Positions 8,027-15,951 of a DNA stretch of 64,000 bases are shown here, in pieces. Source of the stretch: Cellulomonas hominis (lineage in GTDB: Bacteria > Actinomycetota > Actinomycetes > Actinomycetales > Cellulomonadaceae); assembly GCF_005239125.1 (NCBI RefSeq), contig NZ_SZYE01000001.1, forward strand, positions 23,889 through 87,888, written 5' to 3'. The notes under the pieces are model-generated. The model was not told the DNA's origin. It ran no database searches and saw nothing but the letters and a program-made list of their open reading frames with translations. How positions within the stretch are numbered: the stretch's first letter is position 1; the number at the start of each line of letters is the position of its first letter. Made by a program: the position numbers and the translations under genes.

Positions 8027-8871
8027 GCGGGACGGAGATCGCCCCGCCCGGGCTGGGCGGGCGCGGCGACGAGCCCGGGGCGTCCGGCGGGTCCGGCGGC
8101 GGACGGCGCGCCGCGCGGCGCGGCGACCGCTCGCGCGACCGCGAGCCCGCGCGCGGCGGCGTCGTCCTGGGCGCGGTGGGCGTGCTCGGCGAGCTGCTCA
8201 TCACGGCGGGCGTCCTGCTGCTGGCGTTCCTGGCGTGGCAGCTCTGGTGGACCGACGTCGAGTCGAACCGCGAGCAGGCCCAGATCGTCCAGGAGCAGGG
8301 CTGGGACGAGCCGCTCGCCCCCCTGGACGCCCCCGACGGCCCCGCGATCGTCACCCCGCGCTACGACGAGCCGCCCGTGCCCGACGAGCCCGGGTACCTC
8401 ACCACCTTCGCGTCCATGCGGGTGCCGCGCTGGGACAGCGAGCCGACCCGGACCATCACCCAGGGGACCGACCGTCCGAACGTGCTCAACCCGCTCGGCG
8501 TCGGGCACTACGAGGGCACCGCGATGCCCGGCGGCGTCGGGAACTTCGCGCTCGCCGCGCACCGCACCACGTACGGCAAGCCGTTCAACCGGATCGCGGA
8601 GCTCCAGGAGGGCGACCCGATCGTCGTCTGGACCGAGGACACCTGGTACGTCTACCGCGTCACGTCCTCGCAGATCGTCATGCCGGACGACGTGCAGGTC
8701 ATCGCCCCGGTGCCCGACCAGCCGGGCGCCGAGCCGACCGAGCGGTACATCACGCTGACCACCTGCCACCCGATGTTCTCCGCGCGCGAGCGGTACATCG
8801 TGCACGGCGTCCTGGACTACTGGGCCCCCGTCTCCGAGGGCGTGCCCGCCGAGCTCGCGGAGGTCTCCTGA
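8023..8871 (+). CDS. srtE: Class E sortase
   Basis: A 282-residue transpeptidase that anchors surface proteins to peptidoglycan. The N-terminus is cytoplasmic and Gly/Arg-rich, a single membrane helix lies near residues 50-70, and the catalytic domain faces outward. The triad residues are visible: His in AAHRTTYGKPFN, Cys in TLTTCHPMFSARERY, and Arg in the same segment. Class E enzymes of high-GC Gram-positives recognise LAXTG instead of LPXTG, which matches the LAVTG surface protein near 40.5 kb. The gene overlaps both neighbours by a few bases. Confidence 0.93.
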   Translation: MSGTEIAPPGLGGRGDEPGASGGSGGGRRAARRGDRSRDREPARGGVVLGAVGVLGELLITAGVLLLAFLAWQLWWTDVESNREQAQIVQEQGWDEPLAPLDAPDGPAIVTPRYDEPPVPDEPGYLTTFASMRVPRWDSEPTRTITQGTDRPNVLNPLGVGHYEGTAMPGGVGNFALAAHRTTYGKPFNRIAELQEGDPIVVWTEDTWYVYRVTSSQIVMPDDVQVIAPVPDQPGAEPTERYITLTTCHPMFSARERYIVHGVLDYWAPVSEGVPAELAEVS

Positions 8872-9032
8872 TGTACGGGTGGCTGTGGCGGCACCTGCCC
8901 GGGCCGGCCCTGGTGCGCGTCCTGATCCTGCTGGTCCTCGCGGTGGCCGTCCTGGCCGCCTGCTTCGTGTGGGTGTTCCCCTGGCTCGCCCCGTACATGC
9001 CGTTCAACGACACCACCGTGGGGGAGGGCTGA
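8871..9032 (+). CDS. Conserved 53-residue membrane protein between sortase and pabA
   Basis: A tiny protein read from ATG at 8871, overlapping the sortase stop as TGATG. It has a short amphipathic N-terminus (MYGWLWRHLPGP), one strong helix (VRVLILLVLAVAVLAACFVWVF), and a fixed tail, PWLAPYMPFNDTTVGEG. I recall similar short ORFs ending in a PFND motif at this locus in other actinobacteria. The function is unknown; the coupling suggests a sortase- or division-related role. Confidence 0.75.
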   Translation: MYGWLWRHLPGPALVRVLILLVLAVAVLAACFVWVFPWLAPYMPFNDTTVGEG

Positions 9033-9034
9033 CG

Positions 9035-9658
9035 ATGAGCCGCATCCTGGTCGTCGACAACTACGACTCGTTCGTCTACACGATCGTCGGGTACCTGGAC
9101 CAGCTGGGCGCCGAGACCGTCGTCGTGCGCAACGACGCCGTGCCGCCGGTCTCCGAGCGGGCGGACTTCGACGGGGTGCTGATCTCGCCCGGTCCGGGGA
9201 CGCCGTCCGAGGCGGGGTCGTCGATGCAGGTCATCCGCGACTGCGCCGAGGCGGGCACGCCCATGCTGGGCGTGTGCCTCGGGCACCAGGCGCTCGGCGA
9301 GGTGTTCGGCGGCACCGTCACGCACGCCCCCGAGCTCATGCACGGCAAGACGAGCCTGGTGTCGCACGACGGCACGGGCGTCTTCGAGGGGCTGCCGACG
9401 CCGTTCACCGCGACCCGCTACCACTCGCTGGCCGTCGTCGAGGGCACCGTCCCGGACGAGCTCGAGGTCACCGCCCGGGCGAACGGGATCATCATGGGCC
9501 TGCAGCACCGGACGCTGCCGCTGCACGGCGTGCAGTTCCACCCGGAGAGCGTCCTCACGGAGGGCGGCCACCGCCTGCTGGCGAACTGGCTGACCCTCAC
9601 GGGAGAGCCGGACGCGGTCGCCCGCTCCGCGGACCTCCACCCCCTCGTCCGCCCGTAG
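9035..9658 (+). CDS. pabA: Glutamine amidotransferase component of aminodeoxychorismate/anthranilate synthase
   Basis: A 207-residue class I glutamine amidotransferase that releases ammonia from glutamine for chorismate amination. The N-terminus ILVVDNYDSFVY, the nucleophile Cys in GVCLGHQALGE, and the His-Glu pair in GVQFHPESVLTEGG are intact. The position (sortase, pabA, pknB) matches the locus annotated as trpG or pabA in mycobacteria. Whether it serves folate or tryptophan cannot be settled from sequence alone. GACG separates it from the small membrane gene. Confidence 0.92.
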   Translation: MSRILVVDNYDSFVYTIVGYLDQLGAETVVVRNDAVPPVSERADFDGVLISPGPGTPSEAGSSMQVIRDCAEAGTPMLGVCLGHQALGEVFGGTVTHAPELMHGKTSLVSHDGTGVFEGLPTPFTATRYHSLAVVEGTVPDELEVTARANGIIMGLQHRTLPLHGVQFHPESVLTEGGHRLLANWLTLTGEPDAVARSADLHPLVRP

Positions 9659-9715
9659 CCCCGGGCGCCCGGCCGGCGCGGCACGTCCGCGCGCCCTCGC
9701 CCGCCGCGCCCGTTT

Positions 9716-9789
9716 CGGCGAGATCGGCGTTCCCGCTCGAGATCGGCGCCTCTGCGGACCGATCTCGGCGCAGGACACCGATCTCGGCG
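9716..9789. repeat. Four-box palindromic repeat, copy 2
   Basis: GAGATCGG at 9720 and 9739, then CCGATCTC at 9759 and 9778 (box starts spaced 19, 20 and 19 bp). The flanking and intervening bases match copy 1 well (GTTCCCGCTC against GGTCCCGCCC). It lies between pabA and the DUF559 gene. Confidence 0.85.
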
Positions 9790-9900
9790 CCGCGCTGCGG
9801 CCGGGCTCCGAGTCCTCCACAGGGGGCGATCGCGCACGGGAGCGGGTCGGGCTGGGGACGAGCGCCGGTCCACCCGGCGGTCGGCCGCGACCGTCGAGGC

Positions 9901-10941
9901 ATGCGCTCCCCTCGGACCCCTGCTCTCGCTCCCGCCTCCGCCCTCACCCCTGCCTCCGCACTCGCTCCCACCGACGACCGATCCCCCCGCCGCGCGCTCG
10001 CACCCGTCGTCCGGCCCGTCGTCCCGCGGGTGCTGCTCGCTCGCGACATCCCGCCCGACGACCTCCGTGCGCGGGTGCGGGACGGCAGCCTCGTGCGGGT
10101 CCTCCGCGGGGCCTACGCCGAGCCGGCGACCGAGACGGAGCCCTGGTCGGCCGCGCTGCACCTGCTCCTGTGTCGTGCCGTCGCGGTCCACGCCGCGCGA
10201 CCGGGTGTGCACTGGTTCAGCCACCGCACCGCGGCGGCGCTGTGGGGCTGCGCGCTCGACCTCGTGCCGACGGCGGTCGACGTCACCGCCCCGGTGGCAC
10301 GCCGGTCGACCCGCGACCGTCGGCGGACGGGCGTCGTCGAGCACTGGACGGCGGATGCCCGCCGCGCCGCCCAGGTGACCGACGTGCTCGCCCTGCCCGT
10401 GACGTCGCTGGCGCGGACGCTCGTCGACTGCGCGTCGACGCTCCCCGGGCCCAGCGGTCTCGTGGTCGTCGACTCCGGGCTGCGTGCCGGCGCCGACCCC
10501 GACGAGCTGCGCCGGGTCCTGGCGGGCTCGACCGGGCAGCGCGGGATCCGGCGCGCGCGGACCGTGGTCGAGCGGGGAGACGATCGGGCGGAGTCGGCGG
10601 GGGAGTCGCTCGTCAGGTGGCACCTGCTGGCGCAGGGTGTGCCCGGCCCCGAACCGCAGGTCGCGGTCGAGACCCGCCTGGGCCGGCGCTGGGTGGACCT
10701 CGGCTGGCGGGAGGAACGGCTGGCCGTGGAGTTCGACGGCCGGACCAAGTACGGCGGCGAGGGGCGCGCGGCCGCCGCCGCGGTGTTCGCGGAGAAGCGC
10801 CGGCAGGACGCTCTGGAGGAGGCCGGCTGGCGCGTGCTCCGCGTCACCTGGGCGGACCTGCGCGACCCGCCGTCTCTGGCGTCCCGCGTCCGTGGGGCGT
10901 TGCGCGCGGTGGGGCGTGGTCCGGCGAGATCGGTGGTCTGA
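9901..10941 (+). CDS. DUF559 (Vsr-like PD-(D/E)XK) domain protein with N-terminal AbiEi-like region
   Basis: A 346-residue protein typical of actinobacterial orphan genes. Residues 1-40 are a low-complexity Ala/Pro/Thr tail. Residues 50-200 form a winged-helix/AbiEi-antitoxin-like region (ARVRDGSLVRVLRGAYAEP, SHRTAAALWG). The C-terminal 110 residues look like a Vsr-type nuclease fold: E in AGESLVRWHLL, D in RWVDLGW, E-x-D in LAVEFDGRTKYG, and K in AEKRRQD, followed by GWRVLRVTWADL. It interrupts the normally adjacent pabA and pknB genes and is flanked by repeat copies 2 and 3, which suggests insertion. Substrate unknown. Confidence 0.75.
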   Translation: MRSPRTPALAPASALTPASALAPTDDRSPRRALAPVVRPVVPRVLLARDIPPDDLRARVRDGSLVRVLRGAYAEPATETEPWSAALHLLLCRAVAVHAARPGVHWFSHRTAAALWGCALDLVPTAVDVTAPVARRSTRDRRRTGVVEHWTADARRAAQVTDVLALPVTSLARTLVDCASTLPGPSGLVVVDSGLRAGADPDELRRVLAGSTGQRGIRRARTVVERGDDRAESAGESLVRWHLLAQGVPGPEPQVAVETRLGRRWVDLGWREERLAVEFDGRTKYGGEGRAAAAAVFAEKRRQDALEEAGWRVLRVTWADLRDPPSLASRVRGALRAVGRGPARSVV

Positions 10942-10995
10942 CCCCAGATCGGTCCTTGGGCGCACCGATCTCGGGTGGAGGCGCCGATCTCGGCG
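10922..10995. repeat. Four-box palindromic repeat, copy 3
   Basis: GAGATCGG at 10926, a one-mismatch CAGATCGG at 10945, and CCGATCTC at 10965 and 10984, again spaced 19, 20 and 19 bp. The first box overlaps the last codons of the DUF559 gene (stop at 10941), as copy 1 does with the AraC gene. Confidence 0.85.
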
Positions 10996-11027
10996 TGACG
11001 GCTCGACGTGGCGGCGGGGATGCGCGA

Positions 11028-11064
11028 CGGGCCCCGGTCCTCCCGGAGGAGGCCCGAGGCCCGG
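11028..11064. terminator. Imperfect hairpin downstream of pknB
   Basis: CGGGCC ... GGCCCG outer arms enclose a TCCTCC/GGAGGA inner pair, about 20 bp after the pknB stop. It could terminate the kinase operon. It is imperfect and not followed by a T run. Confidence 0.4.
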
Positions 11065-11081
11065 GGCGGGTGCGGGGTGGG

Positions 11082-13100
11082 TCAGCCGCCGGTGTTGCCC
11101 GCGCTGCCGTTGTTGCCGGTGTTGCCGCCGTTGCCCTGGTTGCCGGCCGTGGGGTTCGGGCCGGAGGACAGGGTCAGCGTGACCGTGCTGCCGATCGCGA
11201 CCTTCGAGCCGACGCGGGGGTCGGACGAGATGACCGTGCCGGCGGGCTGGTTGGACGGGTCGTCGGAGGACACGGCGTCCACCGTGAGGCCGAGGCCCTG
11301 GAGCTGCGCGGTGGCATCCGCCTCGGTCTTGCCGACGATGTCGTTCGGGATGGTCACGGTGGTCGGGGCCGTGGCGATCGTCAGGTTCACGACCGTCCCC
11401 TGCGGGACGAGCCCCGGCGCCCGGTCCTGCCGGATGACGGAGCCGGCCGCCACGTCCGCGCTCTCCTCGGTCGAGGTGTTCGCGGACAGCTTGAGGCCGT
11501 TCAGCGTCTGCTTCGCGGCGTCCTCGGTCTGCCCCGACAGGTCGGGGAGCTGGACCAGGCCGGAGGAGATCACGAGCGTCACCGGCGACCCCTCGGCGAC
11601 CGACTGGCTCGCCCCGGGCTCCGTGCCGAGCACGCGGCCCTCGGGCTGCGCGGGGTTGTCGTCCTCGCGGACCGAGCCCACGGTGAGGCCCGCGTCGGTG
11701 AGCTGCTGCCGCGCCTGGTCCTGGGTGAGCCCCGAGACGTCCGGCACGGTGACGGCGGTCGGTCCCGTGGAGACGAACAGCGTGACCTCGGAGCCCTCCT
11801 CGGCATCCTCGCCGCCGGCGGGGTCGGTGCGCGTGACGCTGCCCTGGGGCACGTCGGCGCTCGGCTCCTCCTGGCGGACGACCTCGAACCCGGCGGTGGT
11901 CAGCGTGCTGGTCGCGGCGGCCTCGGCCTGGCCCGCGACCGCCGGCACCTCGACCATGCGGACGTCCGGCTCCCGGTCCTGCGTGAGCAGCCAGACGAGG
12001 CCACCGACCGCGAGGACCGCGATCACGCTGAGCGTGATCCACAGCCACCGCTTCGACTTCTTCTCCTCCTCGGGCTCCTCGCCGTCCTGCGCGGGCAGCA
12101 CGGAGGTCCCGGGGCCGGTGGGCGCCCACGCGGGTGCGTCGCCGGGCATGACCTGGGTCGCGCCGGCGTCCGGGGTGAGCACCTGGGTCGCGGCGCCGGC
12201 GCCGAGCAGCGCGGGCGCGACGGCGGGTGCGGACACCGCGCCGCCGCGGGCGGCGGCCTCGAGGTCGGCGCGGAACTCGGCGGCGGAGGAGTAGCGGGCG
12301 TCCCGCTCCTTGGCCAGCGCCTTGGCGGTGATCCGGTCCAGCACCTCGGGGACGTCGGAGGCGACGGAGGACGGCGCCGGCGCGATCTCGCGGACGTGCT
12401 GGTAGGCGACGGCCACGGGCGAGTCGCCGGTGAACGGGGGCCGGCCCGTGAGGAGCTCGAACAGCAGGCAGCCGGCGGAGTACAGGTCGGAGCGGGCGTC
12501 GACGGTCTCGCCGCGGGCCTGCTCGGGCGACAGGTACTGCGCGGTGCCGATGACGGCCTGGGTCTGCGTCATGGTGGCCGCGGAGTCGGCGACGGCGCGC
12601 GCGATGCCGAAGTCCATCACCTTGACCGCACCCGTGGGGGTCAGCATGACGTTCGCCGGCTTGATGTCGCGGTGCACGATGCCGGCGTGGTGCGAGTACT
12701 CGAGCGCCGACAGCACGCCGGCGGTGATCTCGATGGCCTCCTCGATCGGCACGGCCTGCCCGTCGCGGAGGATGTCGCGGACCGTGTGGCCCTCGACGTA
12801 CTCCATGACGATGAACGGCACGTGCGCGGTCGCGCCGGTCGGCTCGGTGTAGACGTCCTCGCCGGTGTCGTACACGGCGACGATCGACGGGTGGTTGAGC
12901 CCGGCGGCGGCCTGCGCCTCCCGGCGGAACCGCGCCTGGAAGGACGGGTCGCGCGCGAGGTCGGAGCGCAGGATCTTGATCGCCACGGTGCGCCCGAGGC
13001 GCGTGTCGTGCCCGATGTGCACCTCGGCCATGCCACCGCGGCCGATGAGCTCACCGACCTCGTACCGTCCGGCGAGGATCCGGGATCCGTCGTCCACCAC
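11082..13100 (-). CDS. pknB: PASTA-domain serine/threonine protein kinase PknB
   Basis: A 672-residue Hanks-type kinase that senses peptidoglycan fragments and controls elongation and division. Kinase domain 12-275: ATP-binding loop GRGGMAE, K42, HRDIKPANV with catalytic D145, DFG at 163-165, and a TMTQTQAVIGT activation loop. One membrane helix lies near 352-373. Four PASTA repeats (about 380-650) follow, then a Gly/Asn-rich tail (GNQGNGGNTGNNGSAGNTGG). The GTG start shares one base with the pknA stop (TAGTG). It is the last gene of the fhaA-to-pknB operon. Confidence 0.96.
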   Translation of the reverse strand: MVDDGSRILAGRYEVGELIGRGGMAEVHIGHDTRLGRTVAIKILRSDLARDPSFQARFRREAQAAAGLNHPSIVAVYDTGEDVYTEPTGATAHVPFIVMEYVEGHTVRDILRDGQAVPIEEAIEITAGVLSALEYSHHAGIVHRDIKPANVMLTPTGAVKVMDFGIARAVADSAATMTQTQAVIGTAQYLSPEQARGETVDARSDLYSAGCLLFELLTGRPPFTGDSPVAVAYQHVREIAPAPSSVASDVPEVLDRITAKALAKERDARYSSAAEFRADLEAAARGGAVSAPAVAPALLGAGAATQVLTPDAGATQVMPGDAPAWAPTGPGTSVLPAQDGEEPEEEKKSKRWLWITLSVIAVLAVGGLVWLLTQDREPDVRMVEVPAVAGQAEAAATSTLTTAGFEVVRQEEPSADVPQGSVTRTDPAGGEDAEEGSEVTLFVSTGPTAVTVPDVSGLTQDQARQQLTDAGLTVGSVREDDNPAQPEGRVLGTEPGASQSVAEGSPVTLVISSGLVQLPDLSGQTEDAAKQTLNGLKLSANTSTEESADVAAGSVIRQDRAPGLVPQGTVVNLTIATAPTTVTIPNDIVGKTEADATAQLQGLGLTVDAVSSDDPSNQPAGTVISSDPRVGSKVAIGSTVTLTLSSGPNPTAGNQGNGGNTGNNGSAGNTGG

Positions 13101-14497
13101 TAGGCGTCCTTCGCTGTCGTCGTCTGCGCGTCCGGCGCGGCTGCGCCGGGCTGTGCTCGCCAGATCATCCCACCCTCTGCGGCCGCCCGGGTGTACTCGC
13201 CGGTACCCACGGGCGCGAGCGACCCCGTGTCCCCCGTCAGGCGGTCGGCCAGCGCCGCACCCAGGAGCGCCACGACGAGCACGGCCAGCACCAGGAGCGG
13301 CCAGCGGACGTGGAACCGCCCGCCGCCGGCGCCCGCCTGCACGCGGGCGTGCGCCCGGGTGGTCGGGTTGCTGTGCGCGCCGCCGCGGCCCGCTGTGGCG
13401 CGGTAGGTCGGCGCGACGGCACCGGCGCCGGTGGTCGGCCGGCCGGTGCGGGGGTCGAACGAGGGTGGTGCGTCGGCGGTCGCGGCGTGGGTGGGGGCGG
13501 CCGAGCCGCGCACCCGCATCGCCCCGGCCTCGCTGGGCCGCGACCCGGTGACGCCGCGCGCCGGGGAGTCGCCGCCGCGCGCACCCGCGCCGGTCCCGGC
13601 GGCCGCCGCACGGGCGCCGCCCGCGGACGACACCGCCCGTCCGGGCACGATCGACACCGGCGCGCTGCCGCCGGCGGGGGTGTGCGGGACGAGCGCGTCG
13701 AACAGGTCGGCGAGCTCCTCGGCGGTCCGCGGCCGGTCGGCGGGGTCCTTCGCGAGCAGCCGCATGACGAGCCGGGCGATCTGACGGTCGACCGACGGCG
13801 GGAGCGGCGGCACGGGCGTGTTCACGTGGGCGACCGCGATGTCGACGGCGGTCGGCCCGGTGAACGGCCGGTGCCCGACCAGGGCCTCGTAGGCGACGAT
13901 CCCGAGCGCGTACATGTCGGACGCCGCCGTGGCGGGGCCGCCGACGGCCTGCTCGGGGGAGAGGTACTGGGCGGTGCCCATGACCATGCCGGTGGCGGTC
14001 ATCGGGACCTGGTTGCTGGACAGCGAGACGCCGAAGTCGGTGATCTTCACCTTGCCGGTGGGCGTGATGAGGATGTTGCCGGGCTTGACGTCGCGGTGCA
14101 CGACGCCGGCCTCGTGGGCGGCGTGCAGGGCGCGCGCCGTCTGGGCGAGGATCGGCAGCAGCCGGCGCGGGGGCAGCACGGGCTCGCGCTCCAGCAGGTC
14201 GCTCATGGGTTCGCCGACGATGAGCTCCATCGCGAGGAACGCGGAGCCGTCCTGCTCGCCGTAGTCGAACAGCGCGGCGATGCCGGAGTGCGACAGGCTG
14301 CCGGCGTTGCGCGCCTCCGTGCGGAACCGCTCGAGGAACCCGGTGTCGCCCGCGTACTCCTCGCGGAGCACCTTGATGGCGATGTCCCGGGCGAGGGACT
14401 CGTCGTGGGCGGCCCAGACCTCGCCCATGCCGCCGACGGCGATCTGGCGGGTCAGGCGGTAGCGGCCGCCGAGGACGACGCCGGGTGCGGGCCTCAC
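13100..14497 (-). CDS. pknA: Serine/threonine protein kinase PknA
   Basis: A 465-residue Hanks-type kinase of the division operon. K42, HRDVKPGN with D136, DFG near 154-156, and the activation segment ending GTAQYLSPEQA are all present. An Ala/Gly/Arg/Thr-rich linker follows the kinase domain. A single membrane helix near residue 390 (WPLLVLAVLVVALLGAAL) ends in a short extracytoplasmic tail with no PASTA repeat. This distinguishes it from PknB. The GTG start overlaps the pbpA stop by 4 nt (GTGA). Confidence 0.94.
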   Translation of the reverse strand: MRPAPGVVLGGRYRLTRQIAVGGMGEVWAAHDESLARDIAIKVLREEYAGDTGFLERFRTEARNAGSLSHSGIAALFDYGEQDGSAFLAMELIVGEPMSDLLEREPVLPPRRLLPILAQTARALHAAHEAGVVHRDVKPGNILITPTGKVKITDFGVSLSSNQVPMTATGMVMGTAQYLSPEQAVGGPATAASDMYALGIVAYEALVGHRPFTGPTAVDIAVAHVNTPVPPLPPSVDRQIARLVMRLLAKDPADRPRTAEELADLFDALVPHTPAGGSAPVSIVPGRAVSSAGGARAAAAGTGAGARGGDSPARGVTGSRPSEAGAMRVRGSAAPTHAATADAPPSFDPRTGRPTTGAGAVAPTYRATAGRGGAHSNPTTRAHARVQAGAGGGRFHVRWPLLVLAVLVVALLGAALADRLTGDTGSLAPVGTGEYTRAAAEGGMIWRAQPGAAAPDAQTTTAKDA

Positions 14498-15951
14498 TGG
14501 TTGATCACCGCCTCCATGACGGCCTTCGCGATCGGCGCGGCGACGCGCCCGCCGGTGGCCTCGGAGCCGACGGAACCGCCGTGCTCGACGATGACCGCGA
14601 CCGCGACCTGCGGGTCGTCCGCGGGCGCGAAGCCGGTGAACCAGGCGTGCGGGGCGTCGCCCTCGATCCCGGTCTGCGCCGTGCCGGTCTTGCCGGCCAC
14701 CCGGACGCCCGGGATCTGCGCGGAGGTGCCGGATCCGGACTGCACGACGCCGACCATCATGTCGGTCAGCTGCTGCGCCGTGGCGTCGGAGACCGCCTGG
14801 GACAGCTCGGACGGCTCGGCCTCGCTGACCACGTCGAGGTTGGCGGTCCGGATCGTCTGCACCAGGTACGGGGTCATGAGGGTGCCGCCGTTCGCGATCG
14901 CGGCGGCGACCATCGCCATCTGCACGGGCGTCGCGCGGACGGACTCCTGGCCGATCGCGGACAGCGCGGTCTGGGCGTCGTTCAGGTCGTCGGGGTACTG
15001 GGACGCCGCGACGCGCATCGGGACGGTGAGGTCGGTCTGGCCGAAGCCGAACTTCTCCGCCTGGGCCCGGATCGCGTCGTCGCCGAGATCGACGCCGAGG
15101 GACGCGAACGCGGTGTTGCAGGAGATGCGCAGCGCGTCGGCGAGCGTGGTCTGCTGGTTCGCGCCGCACGAGGAGCCACCGAAGTTCGGCAGCGTCGTCC
15201 GGGTGCCGGGCAGCGTGTACACGTCGGGCGCCGACAGCACCGAGTCCGGGGTGTAGCCGCCGGACTCGAGCGCGGCGGCGGCCGTGACCAGCTTGAACGT
15301 GGACCCGGGCGGGTAGTTCTCGCTGGTGGTCTTGTTGATCAGCGGGTCGCCGTCGGCGGCCAGCAGCTGCTGGTAGGCGGCGTTCGCCGCGGTGGTGTCG
15401 TGCGTGGCCAGGGCATTCGGGTCGAAGCCCGGCGTCGACACCATCGCGAGGATCCTGCCGGTCGACGGCTCGACCGCCACGACCGCGCCCTGCTGGCCGC
15501 CGAGCGCGTCGTACGCCGCCTGCTGCGCCGCCGGGTCGATCGTGAGCTCGATCGACGAGCCCTGGGGCTGCGCGCCGGTGATCAGGTCCTGGATGCGCGA
15601 CCAGAACAGGGAGTCGGCCTGGCCGGTGAGCACGTCGTTCATGGCCCGCTCGAGCTGCGACCCGCCGTTGACGACCGAGTAGAAGCCGGTGACCGTCGAG
15701 TAGAGGTCGGGCTGGCTGTAGGCGCGCTGGAAGCCGAACGGGTCGTCCACGGGGGTCGACTGCGCGATCGGCTGGCCGGCCACGATGATCGGCCCGCGCG
15801 GCTTGCCGTACTCCCGGTAGAGCGTGCGGACGTTGCGCGAGTCGTTGTTCAGCGCGGACGCCTGCCCGAACTGCACCCAGGTGGTGCCGGCGAGCAGGGC
15901 CAGGAACATGACGACGACGACCGTCGCCAGGCGGCGGAGGGCGGTGTTCAC
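14494..15951 (-). CDS. pbpA: Class B penicillin-binding protein (PbpA), peptidoglycan transpeptidase
   Basis: A 485-residue membrane-anchored transpeptidase that cross-links peptidoglycan. A signal-anchor helix occupies residues 8-28. The catalytic S-x-x-K is GSTFKLV with S217 and K220. The S-x-N is SCN at 277-279, and the K-T-G motif is AGKTGTAQTG. A dimerisation-type N-terminal domain precedes it. The GTG start overlaps the rodA stop (GTGA). The pairing with a SEDS polymerase directly upstream is the canonical PbpA-RodA unit. Confidence 0.96.
   Translation of the reverse strand: MNTALRRLATVVVVMFLALLAGTTWVQFGQASALNNDSRNVRTLYREYGKPRGPIIVAGQPIAQSTPVDDPFGFQRAYSQPDLYSTVTGFYSVVNGGSQLERAMNDVLTGQADSLFWSRIQDLITGAQPQGSSIELTIDPAAQQAAYDALGGQQGAVVAVEPSTGRILAMVSTPGFDPNALATHDTTAANAAYQQLLAADGDPLINKTTSENYPPGSTFKLVTAAAALESGGYTPDSVLSAPDVYTLPGTRTTLPNFGGSSCGANQQTTLADALRISCNTAFASLGVDLGDDAIRAQAEKFGFGQTDLTVPMRVAASQYPDDLNDAQTALSAIGQESVRATPVQMAMVAAAIANGGTLMTPYLVQTIRTANLDVVSEAEPSELSQAVSDATAQQLTDMMVGVVQSGSGTSAQIPGVRVAGKTGTAQTGIEGDAPHAWFTGFAPADDPQVAVAVIVEHGGSVGSEATGGRVAAPIAKAVMEAVINQ

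Noticed and set aside
9418-12129. A 903-codon minus-strand open frame over pabA, DUF559 and pknB
   Set aside because: It is antisense or out of frame to three well-supported genes and has Arg/Gly/His-rich composition typical of shadow frames in GC-rich DNA.
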